A DNA stretch of 64,000 bases from Cryptomeria japonica (taxonomy: Eukaryota; Streptophyta; Pinopsida; Cupressales; Cupressaceae). Under the pieces are notes generated by a model. The model was given only the letters and a program-made list of their open reading frames with translations, did no database searches and had not been told where the DNA came from. Positions 12,216-22,449 of this stretch are shown piece after piece. Location of the stretch: NCBI RefSeq assembly GCF_030272615.1, contig NC_081411.1, forward strand, positions 824,348,397-824,412,396, given 5' to 3'. Position 1 is the first letter of the stretch. Each line of letters starts with the position of its first letter. The position numbers were made by a program, and so were the translations under genes.

Positions 12216-13474
12216 TGTAAAGCGGAAAATCGCGATCGAACCCTAATTGCTCTCCCCTCTTCCAACTCCAAGGAGAGAGAAGGGAGGTTCGCTAGGATTC
12301 GATGGTTTTCACTTAGGGGAGAGACTTTACATTCAAAAGAGGGGTTGAAACCCACAAGATCCAATCCCACGCAATGCAAGATTGGATGCTAAATGTGTTT
12401 CAAGGGTTAAGAAAGCAAGGCTACCCTCTTTTGTAAAGAATGTGCATAGGAGAATTAAGCTAGGAATGCATAGAAAGTGACAAAGATTCGCTTATAAACT
12501 GAGATAGGAATACAGTATGGAGCTGCGGACCTGGAATTAGCAGTAAAATGTCGATACAGCGCTGTCCTGCAAATTTGAGCAAAAGTTGTTGGGACGATGG
12601 CACCCGGCACCATGGTCCTCCGAAAAATCCGCGAAACGAAGGGGGATCGGTTCGTCTCTACACAAGGATTCCAGATCTTCAATTTCAGCCGCGTACCTAC
12701 AACCTACACATAGAAAAGTGAAGACGATTGGGGGGTTAGGGATTAGGGGTTTGCCTTTATGTCAAACCCCGGTTTTGGAATTAACCAAGAAATGAGCAAG
12801 AGCTGTCAATGTAAATGACTGTAAAACAAGTACTAATACCTTGTTGTAAGGATGTTTGTATCCTTATGTGCGAAGGTTTAAATGTTGTATGTTGTATGTT
12901 GTAGTAGTATGTGATCTCCTCTTCAATGGTTGAATCCTTGTCTTGAATGCAACACTTAGCCTTGAATGGAGACTTGAAATGATCAATTGCTTGAAGGAAT
13001 GCTTGAATGCTTGAATGCTTGAGTATAGTTTCCATGCTTGTACACATATGTCCTCCTTACCCAAATGGGAAAGGCAAATGTAGTTTATATACTTGTCAAT
13101 TAGGGCTGATAGACTGATTTTCCCGACCTTAGGCTGACCAAGAAAGTTAATTTCCAAATTGCAAACAAAAAGACCCGCAATCTCCTTAGGAGACCGGGCC
13201 CAAAATAGGACCCAGGGACCAGGGCACTGGGCGCCATGGTCCTGGGGACCAGGGCGCTGGGGCCTTGGTCCTAAGGGACCAAGGCACTGGGCGCTCTGGT
13301 CCCACCTCCTGGGACAGTAGGGTGCAAGGAGGTTCAGGCCAGGGTACTTGAAAAATGCAGTTTTCAGTGTCACAATCAAGTTTTGGGGTCTCCATTCAGG
13401 TTGCGTGTTGCATCGCCATCGTGAAGACCAAAATGCAGTCGAAATTGCAAGTGTCGCAATTTTAGGATGCTACA
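12216..13474 (-). repeat. Ty3 gag-protease element, 3' LTR
   Basis: 1259 bp, closely matching the LTR at 18775-20034 throughout, including three GC-rich 30-bp units at 13215-13304. Unusually GC-rich in that block for an otherwise AT-rich neighbourhood. Short frames inside are read-through of LTR text, as the same frames recur in all three LTR copies. Confidence 0.95.
13215..13304. repeat. GC-rich palindromic 30-bp repeat, 3 units, in LTR
   Basis: Units begin at 13215, 13245 and 13275 with GGGACCARGGC and end near TGGTCC. Each unit is close to an inverted repeat (GGACCA ... TGGTCC) and could fold as a hairpin. The partner LTR has three units from about 19774; the solo LTR at 53472-54712 has two. 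Confidence 0.9.
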
Positions 13475-13490
13475 TTTAGCCCCCACTTTA
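13475..13490 (-). other. Polypurine tract of the Ty3 gag-protease element
   Basis: On the minus strand AGTGGGGGCTAAA abuts the 3' LTR, the normal place where plus-strand DNA synthesis is primed. Confidence 0.8.
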
Positions 13491-14211
13491 GTGGGAGTAT
13501 GTATGCTCATACTTCCGGTAAAGTACAAGGAACAATCATTGAAAGACTTTCACCACATCAAGGAGGCAAGATACACCAAGCCCCCAGTGGACTAAGGATC
13601 TTACGACTTCAATTGACAAAGTAAAAGGGAAGATCACGAGGGAGAACCATGACTATAAGTAGTAAGGTTCCCTCATTATGAGTCATGCAAGAAAGATATC
13701 AAAAATTTTCAAGGCAAAGCTAAATTTGTCAAGAAATTTTCAAGTATCTTGAAAAGATATGAACGGGATGTATGCCCCCCTACGTTAAAGTGATCGCACA
13801 TGCCTCAACGGGGGTGATTGTTTTAATGTAGTGATACACATAAGAAGGGAAAGGAGCACATTATCACAAAGATTTAGCCCCCAAGTGTGAGATAAACCCA
13901 AGGATAATAGACACAAAACACAAAGCACGAGGTGACTTCGCTTTCCTCGGGGTCAGTATGCTGTATGATAATTCATGTATATATATCATATGTATGTATG
14001 CATAATTGTTCTTCATTCCCCAATCAAGGAAGGTCACCTAGAAGAAGGGAACACATGTGTCTTTTGAGTCAACATGAGAGAGATCGAGAGATCTCAATGC
14101 TTTGCATCGTCCTCAAGTAGACAACACTAAGGACAACAAATAGAAGAATGAGAGTAACATATAGAAGAAGTAACAAAAGAGAGGGAGAGAGAACCTGCTA
14201 TGCTAATGTAA
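13491..14211 (-). other. 3' untranslated part of the Ty3 gag-protease element
   Basis: About 720 bp between the protease-frame stop and the polypurine tract. No reverse transcriptase, integrase or other domain can be read in any frame. In an autonomous relative several kb of pol would sit here. Confidence 0.7.
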
Positions 14212-15540
14212 CTAGTCTAGCACGTCATCTACCCCCCGATCTTGCTGATCAATGTTTCGGGAAGGCAGGGAACATGCTAGAGGAGGAACATTCAACACAG
14301 CAGATGGAGCTATCACAAGATCCAAACAAGGGCTATGTTCATGTTCCGAGCCACGTTGTTCTTGTCTAGGAGCTAGGATAAGTGCTTTAGAAAATTCAGT
14401 AGATAAATGGTTATCAATATCAACAAGTTCATATTCACTATCAGAATGAACAGGAGTAACATTTTCATCATGAATAACATTTTCATCTATATCATCATCA
14501 AGATTTATAAAAATAGGATCTTTAACTCGCACAGGATCAAGACCATCATGCATCTTATGTTTAGGAGATTTAGGCTCAATGTCCGGCTGAGGAGAAAATG
14601 GAATAATGCTTGTTGAAGGTGTTTTTGGAGATTTCAAAGTTTGAGAAGCAGCTGCTTGAGCCCTAAGATGACGTTTTCGCCGACGTTCACGTGCAGAACA
14701 ATTTCGTCTAGTCTTAGTAGGAAGTTGAGAAGATTGAGGAGGAGGAATGTTCTCATCCTTATCACTTGGGTGTTTAGGTTGTGGTCTCTTAGATTGAATA
14801 ATAGGAGAAGAAGAAGGTCTCTTCTCTCTATAAAAGGAAGGAGGAGGAACTGCTCCATATAAAGGAGGAATTTTTGGTTTAGGAAGGAGACCAAGTCCGT
14901 CATGACGAGGAGGGATAGGTCTACTTTTAGGAAGTTTATTAGATATAGACATAGTCACATCCATAGGGATGGGTTGGGAATCTTCTTGAGGAAAGACATT
15001 AGTTTTATCTTTCAAAGGAAGAACTTCCTTCTCAAGAATGATAGGAATGTCAAGTTTGGGTGTTCTAGGTTCACTTAAAGATAGGATCATATCTGTCTTC
15101 CATTTTTGATAAGATTTGAAAAGATGATCACTTCGCGGAGGAAGAGATTGGAATTGTTTAGGCCAAAAGTAATCAATAGGAACGCTAGAGGTTCTTTCAG
15201 CTGGTTTAAAGAGACTATGATTGACAGTAACAACTTCACCATTATGGGGAAATTTCAAACACTTATGTATAGGAGAAGCAATAGCTTTCATGGAAGATAG
15301 CCAAGGATAGCCAAGCTTCACACGAAATTGTTCGGAAGATGGAATAATAGCAAAGTTCACATCAAGGGATTTGTTATGGACCTCAATAGGCAATGTAATA
15401 GAACCAATTGCAGGAGAAGAAAATGCATCAAATAGTTTCACAATCACATCTGTTTTGTCATAAATCACTTGATTCAATTGCAAAGTAAAAAGAAATTCTT
15501 CAGTAATAACATTAACCATGCACGAAGGATCAATAAGCAC
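14212..15540 (-). CDS. Aspartic protease with long proline/basic tail (same frame as Gag)
   Basis: A retropepsin-like protease would cut the Gag precursor in particles. The frame begins KNTPCRG then LIDPSCMVNVITEEF, which aligns with the D-S/T-G active site of Tat-type proteases. Here the usual D-x-G-S reads D-P-S-C, so catalysis is doubtful. About 85 residues on, LGYPWLSSMKAIASP fits the family's LGRPWL block. After about 155 residues comes a long unfamiliar tail: proline-rich, then a basic block TRRNCSARERRRKRHLRAQ, then an acidic block (NLDDDIDENVIHDENV). It lies in the same frame as Gag and is separated by a single TAA at about 15577, so Gag-Pro was probably one polyprotein. Confidence 0.75.
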   Translation of the reverse strand: MLIDPSCMVNVITEEFLFTLQLNQVIYDKTDVIVKLFDAFSSPAIGSITLPIEVHNKSLDVNFAIIPSSEQFRVKLGYPWLSSMKAIASPIHKCLKFPHNGEVVTVNHSLFKPAERTSSVPIDYFWPKQFQSLPPRSDHLFKSYQKWKTDMILSLSEPRTPKLDIPIILEKEVLPLKDKTNVFPQEDSQPIPMDVTMSISNKLPKSRPIPPRHDGLGLLPKPKIPPLYGAVPPPSFYREKRPSSSPIIQSKRPQPKHPSDKDENIPPPQSSQLPTKTRRNCSARERRRKRHLRAQAAASQTLKSPKTPSTSIIPFSPQPDIEPKSPKHKMHDGLDPVRVKDPIFINLDDDIDENVIHDENVTPVHSDSEYELVDIDNHLSTEFSKALILAPRQEQRGSEHEHSPCLDLVIAPSAVLNVPPLACSLPSRNIDQQDRGVDDVLD

Positions 15541-15576
15541 TCCACGGCAAGGTGTATTCTTGACTTTTGCAACTAT

Positions 15577-17658
15577 TTATAAAGGACCATCAGGTGCCCT
15601 AATGGTTTCACTGGAACCAAATGTGATGGAAGGTTCTTTAGGGTTTTCTTGCTGCTGTACAAAGTTAATCACATTTGGAGTCATAGACACAAGACCATCA
15701 GATGAAAGAGAGGAATCATTAGTCTCAATCGCATTAGAGGTATGAGAAGGTAATGGATCAGTGAAAATCTGAAGATTTTGATTAGGAGGAGCTACAGATG
15801 TATTGCCTTTATCATTCACTCCAAAAACAGAGATAGTATTATTATCAATCAAATCTTGAATTTTACCCTTTAAAGAAAAACATTTTTCAGTATCATGCCC
15901 AGGCTGACGATGAAATTGACAAAAAGCTTTGTTATCAAAATAAGGTGAAGTAATCTTTGCGGGATCAATTTGCCTTATAGGAGGAAGAGTAAGCACATTT
16001 TGTTCCAATAACTTATTCATAATACTATGCAATGATTCATTCAAAGGAGTATACTTTCTTTCTTTCTTGAAAAATTTAGAAATAGGAGGCACACCTGATG
16101 CTGCATTCACATTGTTGTTGATGATGTTTTCATTGAATTTGATGGAATCTCTGTTCGGTTTAAACTTCCCAAATGGTTGTTGACTGCTATCACCCTTATC
16201 ACTCAGAGCCATAGGATGTGATTGTTCCATTTGACTCACAGTCAGTTGATAATTGTGAAGAGTGGCACACAACTGTTGGAAAGAAGTAAACTCAGAAAAC
16301 AGAAGTTTGTCTCGAATATCTCGTTGTAAATTAGAAATAAAGATTCTTTGAATATCATTGTCAGGCACTGGAAAAGAAATTTGAGCATACAAATGCTTAT
16401 ATCTACCAATGAAATCAGTCACTTTTTCTTTAACACCTTGTCTACAATGCATTAAATCAATCAAAGTAACTTTAGGACTTATATTGTTTTGAAATTGTTG
16501 AATGAAAGCATTTGCAAGTTGTTCGAAAGAAGTAATAGAATAGGAAGGCAACGAGCAATACCATTGTAGGGCTTTGTCTCTTAATGTTCTCGTGAATAGT
16601 TTTGCAAGCAACCTTTGGTCATAAGCAAAATCGGTACAAATTGTTTGAAAGGTCTTAACATGTGTTAGAGGATCACCTTTACCATTATAAAGCTCCAAAT
16701 GCGGGATTTCAACATGTTTAGGAGGGATAGCTCGAACAATGTCAAGAGAAAGTGGGCTCGCAACATCAAATGTGGGCACACTAATCTTAGATTGATTCAT
16801 AGAGGCAATTTGTTGCTGTAAAGAAGAGACAGTTTGTGCAAGATTGTTAATGGTCGCTTCAGTCGAAGAGTTCATATTAGATGTGTTAGATTGAGATGGA
16901 GGTGTTATGTTATTGAAAGAAGGTAAAGAGTAAGGTGGTGGGACCCTATGATAATTAGTCATAGGAGATGATTGGACAGGAGGAACACTACAAGGAGGAA
17001 TGGAATGGTTAAATGAATTTCCCCCTTGCATCATGTTCATTTGCGGAGATGTAATAGGAACACTCATTGAAGGAATGAATGAAGAAGTCGGATTGAATGA
17101 AGGGATAGGGTTAATTGAAGAAGAGGGAGGATTGCCCCCATGACTAGTGATCACAGGGGGAATGTCTTGTGTAGAAGTAGCCATTATGTTTGATGTAAAG
17201 GTAGGTATGCTAGCAATAGAAGTCATCAAAGGAATAGAATGATTGACTTGTGTAGGAGGTTGTGTATAACCTAAAGTTTTGGCACAACTCTTCATGGGCA
17301 TCACATTCGAATCCACGATGTGTACAATACCATGCAAAATATCAATTCCATTCTTATCACTTTGAAGCATATGTTTTAGACCCTCAATTAAAGGAAGAGC
17401 TTGACTATCAGGGTATTCTTGAGACATCCATTGTCGAAAATCATCAAATTGGTTATCCAATTTTGAAAGTTGTTCTTCAGAAACCTCATGGAGAGCTTCT
17501 TCATCATTAGGAGGATTAGAGGAATTACCCATGTCCTCATTAAAAAGGCTATTCAAATTAGGTTCCATCTCCTCAGTAGTTAAACCTTGGAAAGACTTAA
17601 TTCTACAGCTTCGTCTAACGGGAATAGTGTAAGTACGGCTTATTGTTGTAAAACTCAT
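15577..17658 (-). CDS. gag: Ty3/Gypsy Gag, 693 codons, apparently intact
   Basis: Gag forms the particle that encloses element RNA. The start ATG (MSFTTISRTYTIPVRR) is the first after the leader. Residues 1-290 are low-complexity, rich in Pro, Ser, Asn and Met. Residues about 320-470 are a Retrotrans_gag domain: FTRTLRDKALQWYCSLP, FEQLANAFIQQF, DLMHCRQGVKEKVTDFIGRY and ISNLQRDIRDKLL. Near residue 590 is the atypical knuckle CQFHRQPGHDTEKC followed by FSLKGKIQDLID, seen in Tat/Ogre-type Gag. No internal stop occurs across 2.1 kb. The TAA that ends it lies in LYK/LQ-like context and could be a mutated sense codon before protease. Confidence 0.9.
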   Translation of the reverse strand: MSFTTISRTYTIPVRRSCRIKSFQGLTTEEMEPNLNSLFNEDMGNSSNPPNDEEALHEVSEEQLSKLDNQFDDFRQWMSQEYPDSQALPLIEGLKHMLQSDKNGIDILHGIVHIVDSNVMPMKSCAKTLGYTQPPTQVNHSIPLMTSIASIPTFTSNIMATSTQDIPPVITSHGGNPPSSSINPIPSFNPTSSFIPSMSVPITSPQMNMMQGGNSFNHSIPPCSVPPVQSSPMTNYHRVPPPYSLPSFNNITPPSQSNTSNMNSSTEATINNLAQTVSSLQQQIASMNQSKISVPTFDVASPLSLDIVRAIPPKHVEIPHLELYNGKGDPLTHVKTFQTICTDFAYDQRLLAKLFTRTLRDKALQWYCSLPSYSITSFEQLANAFIQQFQNNISPKVTLIDLMHCRQGVKEKVTDFIGRYKHLYAQISFPVPDNDIQRIFISNLQRDIRDKLLFSEFTSFQQLCATLHNYQLTVSQMEQSHPMALSDKGDSSQQPFGKFKPNRDSIKFNENIINNNVNAASGVPPISKFFKKERKYTPLNESLHSIMNKLLEQNVLTLPPIRQIDPAKITSPYFDNKAFCQFHRQPGHDTEKCFSLKGKIQDLIDNNTISVFGVNDKGNTSVAPPNQNLQIFTDPLPSHTSNAIETNDSSLSSDGLVSMTPNVINFVQQQENPKEPSITFGSSETIRAPDGPL

Positions 17659-18753
17659 GCACTAGAGAAGGAGAGAAAATTTTGATTTTAGAGGTAGCAA
17701 TTTTCAGTAAAATCAGCCAATCTTCTGGATTTAAGCTGTTAAATGCAATCACAACAGTCTCCCGAAATTTCGGAAAAAATGTCCAGGACCGTGGCGCTCG
17801 GAGTGCAACACGGTCCTTGCAACTTTTTTCAAAATTTGCAAGGATGAAAGGTATGATGATTTTAAAGCCAATCTGAAAAAATTGAGTGGTTTTACGATCT
17901 GTAGATAGGCCAAATTAAAGTTGCAATCTCAAAATTGAACCCTACCCAGATTGTCGAAAAATGCAAAATTTGAATTTTGAAAAAGAGAGGGAAACTGAAA
18001 TTTTGAATTTTATGATTTTAGAGGGAATGTCAAGAGCAATGCAAATTTTGAAATTTAAAAATTGACTCAATTTCACGCAAAATTCAATTTTGAAAGCGGA
18101 AATCAAAGTTGTTGTAATTAAGCATTTAATTTCAAAAGTCACAAAATGCAAGAATAAAGTAAGAACACAATTTTGACACAAAATTTCAATTTCAATGATT
18201 TTTGAATGTTTAAAAGTCTTAATCCAATCAATTACAAGACCAACTTTGACTGTAATTTTGAAGGTGTTAAAATTGATAAAATCAGCCAAAATTCTGGATT
18301 TTAGCAGGAAAATACAGTAAGATCTTGCTCCCGAAATTTCGAAAAAAATATCGGGGACAATGGCGCTCGGCGCCACGGTCCTCGCAACTTTTTTCCAAAT
18401 TTTCAGGGATGAAAGATATTGTGATTTTATTGCGAAATCCAAAGTTACAGCTGATTTGGAGATGTTTTGATCAGTGAAATTGTCGGACAAAGGTTGAATC
18501 AAGAGGGTTTCAAAAATTAGGGTTTTGACACTTAACCGCTTGATTTTCAAAATTAAAACATAGATATGAATTGATAATTTGTAATAGAAGGATAGATCTG
18601 AAACAAGCATTAACAATTAAATATTTCACAAGTTTAATTACTAAAAAGAAATTTTAGGGTTTTTATGCAATCACCTCTAAAATTTTGCAAAAGATCAAAC
18701 ATGGAAATGTAATCAATTTTTTCAGATCTAAGCATGAAAAATCAGAAAGGATG
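17659..18753 (-). other. 5' leader of the Ty3 gag-protease element, with internal duplication
   Basis: About 1.1 kb between the primer-binding site and the Gag start. Two related segments of roughly 170 bp (about 17693-17870 and 18262-18435) share AATCAGCCAA, CTCCCGAAATTTCG, TGGCGCTCGG and CACGGTCCT(T/C)GCAACTTTTT in order. Both strands have frames, such as minus 17942-18616, but their Lys/Ile/Phe bias and lack of domains argue against coding. Confidence 0.7.
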
Positions 18754-18771
18754 TTCACGTCGGGTTCACCA
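18754..18771 (-). other. Primer-binding site, tRNA-Trp type
   Basis: On the minus strand TGGTGAACCCGACGTGAA starts three bases inside the 5' LTR. It is complementary to the 3' end of tRNA-Trp. The avian leukosis-type PBS for tRNA-Trp is nearly the same, TGGTGACCCCGACGTGAT. Element E at 29775-40509 has the identical 18 bases. Confidence 0.85.
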
Positions 18772-18774
18772 AAA

Positions 18775-20034
18775 TGTAAAGCGGAAAATCGCGATCGAAC
18801 CCTAGTTGCTCTCCCCTCTTCCAACTCCAAGGAGAGAGAAGGGAGGTTCGCTAGGATTCGATGGTTTTCACTTAGGGGAGAGACTTTACATTCAAAAGAG
18901 GGGTTGAAACCCACAAGATCCAATCCCACGCAATGCAAGATTGGATGCTAAATGTGTTTCAAGGGTTAAGAAAGCAAGGCTACCCTCTTTTGTAAAGAAT
19001 GTGCATAGGAGAATTAAGCTAGGAATGCATAGAAAATGACAAAGATTCGCTTATAAACTGAGATAGGAATACAGTATGAAGCTACGGACCTGGAATTAGC
19101 AGTAAAATGTCGATACGGCACTGTCCTGCAAATTTGAGCAAAAGTTGTTGGGACGATGGTGCCCGGCGCCACGGTCCTCCGAAAAATCCGCGAAACGAAG
19201 GGGGATTGGTTCGTCTCTGCACAAGGATTCCAGATCTTCAATTTCAGCCGCGTACCTGCAACCTACACACAGAAAAGTGAAGACGATTGGGGGGTTAGGG
19301 ATTAGGGGTTTGCCTTTAGGTCAAACCCCGGTTTTGGAATTAACCAAGAAATGAGCAAGAGCTGTAAATGTAAATGACTGTAAAACAAGTACTAATACCT
19401 TGTTCTAAGGATGTTTGTATCCTTATGTGCGAAGGTTTAGATGTTGTATGTTGTATGTTGTAGTAGTATGTGATCTCCTCTTCAATGGTTGAATCCTTGT
19501 CTTGAATGCAACACTTAGCCTTGAATGGAGACTTGAAATGATCAATTGCTTGAAGGAATGCTTGAATGCTTGAATGCTTGAGTATAGTTTCCACGCTTGT
19601 ACACATATGTCCTCCTTACCCAAATGGGAGAGGAAAATGTAGTTTATATACTTGTCAATTAGGGTTGATAGACTGATTTTCCCGACCTTAGGCCAACCAG
19701 GAAAGTTAATTTCCAAATTGCAAACAAAAAGACCCGCAATCTCCTTAGGAGACCGGGCCCAAAATAGGACCCAGGGACCAGGGCACTGGGCGCCATGGTC
19801 CCGGGGACCAGGGCGCTAGGCACCCTAGTCCTGAGGGACCAGGGCACTGGGCGCTCTGGTCCCACCTCCCGGGACAGCAGGGTGTAAGGAGGTTCAGGCC
19901 AGGGTACTTGAAAAATGCAGTTTTCAGTGTCATAATCAGGTTTCGGGGTCTCCATTCAGGTTGTGTGTTGCGTCGCCATCATGAAGACCGAAATGCAGTC
20001 GAAATTGCAAGTGTCGCAATTTTAGGATGCTACA
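18775..20034 (-). repeat. Ty3 gag-protease element, 5' LTR
   Basis: 1260 bp, TG...CA ends, next to the PBS. It differs from the 3' LTR by scattered, mostly transition-like changes; divergence was not computed. Confidence 0.95.
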
Positions 20035-20096
20035 ATGTTTAACTAATTAGATGAATAATTAGTACATGATTAATGATACATTTTTAGGTGTCTACA

Positions 20097-22449
20097 GTTT
20101 CTGCTTACTTTGTCTTCAATTTCAGCACTTTACCTATTCAACTTACAAAAGAGGGTCAAACACATTTAAAAAAAAATCAATCTACTTAGTATTTAGTCCT
20201 TGTATCATTTAGGATTGGATCTAGTGGATTCATCCCCTCTTTTGAATGTAAAGCCCTCCAAGTGAAAATTGTCTTATTGATTTCCCGCTTTCATGTAGGA
20301 AATTTGCTAAGCTTGAATGTTCCACTTTACAAAGTTGTGATTTGAATTTGGACCTCCATAAGTGATAAATGGTAATCTAAGGAATTTCACAATGTCATAT
20401 TGAATTGGAACTCTAGTATTCTTGAAATGAGTTCATAACTTGGATATGCCTTTCTAGTGAAAACATTACTTTATGGTGAGAACATGATACCTAGAACATT
20501 ATTACAGAAATGTATAACAACAAAGTAATGTCAAAGAATTTTTTTAGGTATTAGAAAATTACACTAACATCCTTGGTCCTCATGCATTAGACACTTTGGG
20601 TAATTGAAAAGTGAGCCCCTAAATTAGAGACTACTAATGTAGGTTTTACCACACCAACTCTAGAATAATATTAGTCAATGAATTTATCAAAACATTCTTT
20701 CACATTCCAATTGTTGATGCAGTTCATTGTATTTACACATTCTTTCTACACCTTCTTCCTTTATGTTTTTAGGTGCCTTGATTTGAGAAGTATAATGATA
20801 AGGGAGATCCACAAACCCATTGTTATGCTTTCAATTCTTTATGCAATATTTTTTTAATTTCTAAACACTTTTTTTATCTTAGATATTCTCGCGCTTGTTC
20901 AAAGACACTATATTGGATTGGGTTGTCTTTCTCCTTGATTATTCTATAAACACATTTGAGTAGCTAATAAATCAGTTCCTTCAATACTTTCAAGTGAACA
21001 TTGGATCATATGCCACATTCACTATCCTCATTCACTTCAAAATCCTAGAAAACATAAAAAGTCATGAAAAAATCCTTTAAAACATGAAAAGTCCTAAAAC
21101 AAAATCCTAAAAAATATTCAAATAAAGTCCTTAAATAAATCAAAACATTCAAATAAAGTCCTGAAAAAAATCCTAAAAAACATTCAAATAAAGTCTTGAA
21201 AAAATCAATTGATTTAGATAAAGTCATGACAAAATCAATTCAAAAACATCCAAATATTAATTTGCAAAAATATCAAAAACATTGAAAAATTACTTTAAAA
21301 CTTGCAATAAATTGTCTCACAAGAATAAAAAACCCTAGCAAATATCCAGCAGATACTTCGCACAAAGTTAAACATCAGATACAACTATCTTGTCAAAACA
21401 TCTGTAATCAAGCTGATCAACTGTCAATATATCAAATCACTATCAAACTATCAATGTGATCACCATCATGTCTTAAATAGAATTGGTACACTCAAAACCA
21501 GATAGGTCAGTCTTAAACGGGGTCCAAAACTTCTGAAACCACACATTATCAAAATCATATCAAACATATCAAAGCAAAGACATAGTCAGTCCAACTGCTG
21601 AGTTTTATCTATTTTGATTGACTCTTTTTATCAAATTGGCAAAGATCATTTCTTTTAGCTACTCAAGGATGTCCAAAAAGTGCCTAGAAAAGTTGTGATG
21701 GGCATGATCCTTTTTCTTTGTTTGTTGTTTGTGGTTTGAACCAATGAAGTTCTAGGGCAATTGCTCTAACAGGTGTTTGTTATAGGAGCATTCAGCTTGT
21801 GAATGCCACACATACATCGACCCCTAGTGTAATTCCTAGAATAGAGGGTTCAATCCTTGTCTGCTACTTGTTTTTTTCTTGCAATGAGATATCTATACAT
21901 CTTGGTTCCTCATACCCTAGTGTAATAAGCCCCATTGTGAAAAAATAAGGCTCGATGATGATAATGTATTGCACTACAAATAAAGCAATGAAGACTTTTT
22001 CATCAAAATTTTATCAATCAAATTATTTTCATCATATCTACTTCTGGAATAAATAAAGGTTGGTTCAATTGATCTATCATTTCATATCATCACTTCTAAT
22101 CTATTCTCCATCTAACAACTCACAATTCTTCCAAATTCACAATTTCAAATACCTATTTTGACACAACAAAAAATTCACATTATATTTTCATATAAATCAC
22201 TTCACATAATGTTGCATTAGTCCATTACATTATCACAATCATTTCATCAATCATCACATATAGATTCATACATCGCAAAATAAAGGTACGTTACATCACT
22301 GCATAATATCACATTAGCATTAGATACATCATTACCAAGTAAGCATAAAATAAAAACCAAAACATTAGACCATAACATATATCACAAAATAACTCATCAC
22401 CAAAAGTGCATATCATATATCTCAACAAAATGTGTCAAAATACATCATC
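20097..22449. other. Gene-free stretch: relics of E/D-type element 3' region
   Basis: At about 20210-20320 a degenerate copy of the Ty3 gag-protease LTR can be read in plus orientation (CCCCTCTTTTGAATGTAAAG, then CCCGCTTTCATG). From about 21040 the text of AAATCC/AAAGTCCTGAAAAAATC units, and at 21480-21540 a segment with CTTAAACGGGGT and TGAAACCA, parallel 36890-37530 of element E. So this is the 3' non-coding part of a related element on the plus strand. 22030-22450 is AT-rich with no clear signal. Confidence 0.5.

Larger units (their letters stand above)
12216..20034 (-). mobile_element. Non-autonomous Ty3/Gypsy element with gag and protease only (TR-GAG-like)
   Basis: Two 1.26-kb LTRs (TGTAAAGCGG...GATGCTACA in plus reading) flank a 5.3-kb interior on the minus strand. 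In transcription order the interior is a tRNA-Trp PBS, a leader, Gag, protease with a long tail, a 3' untranslated part, and a PPT. No reverse transcriptase, RNase H or integrase motif is present anywhere. The flanks ATATT (12211-12215) and ATGTT (20035-20039) look like a one-mismatch TSD. Gag type and the protease motifs resemble the Tat/Ogre side of Ty3/Gypsy. Elements keeping only Gag are known in plants as TR-GAG; here protease is kept too. The reading frames are nearly intact, so the copy is fairly young. Confidence 0.88.
10992..20096 (-). repeat. Family-D solo LTR, split by the Ty3 gag-protease element
   Basis: The LTR pieces are 10992-12215 and 20035-20096. In minus orientation it starts TGTAGACACCTAAAAATG, the same start as the D LTRs at 23027 and 29480. 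It shares their AT-rich middle, a TATA-like CTATAAATTG (11287-11296) and a purine-rich GAAGAACAATGGAAGC segment. GTTTC flanks both ends (10987-10991 and 20097-20101). Neither PBS nor PPT adjoins it, so it is read as a solo LTR of about 1.28 kb. The far end is TATT rather than the expected TGTT, so that border is less certain. Confidence 0.65.

Noticed and set aside
12864-13379. 171-codon minus-strand frame and its equivalents at 19423-19955 and 53732-54164
   Set aside because: Same LTR text in three copies, with frames broken differently; reads the GC-rich palindromic units as Gly/Pro repeats. LTR, not gene.
17942-18616. 224-codon minus-strand frame
   Set aside because: Lies in the untranslated leader of the Ty3 element, with strong Ile/Phe/Lys/Leu bias and no domain; the leader's duplicated motifs cross it in a way unlike coding sequence.
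20097-20160. Similarity of the CTTCAATTTCAGC text to the Ty3 LTR
   Set aside because: Its orientation conflicts with the better match 100 bp on, and it is too short to support.
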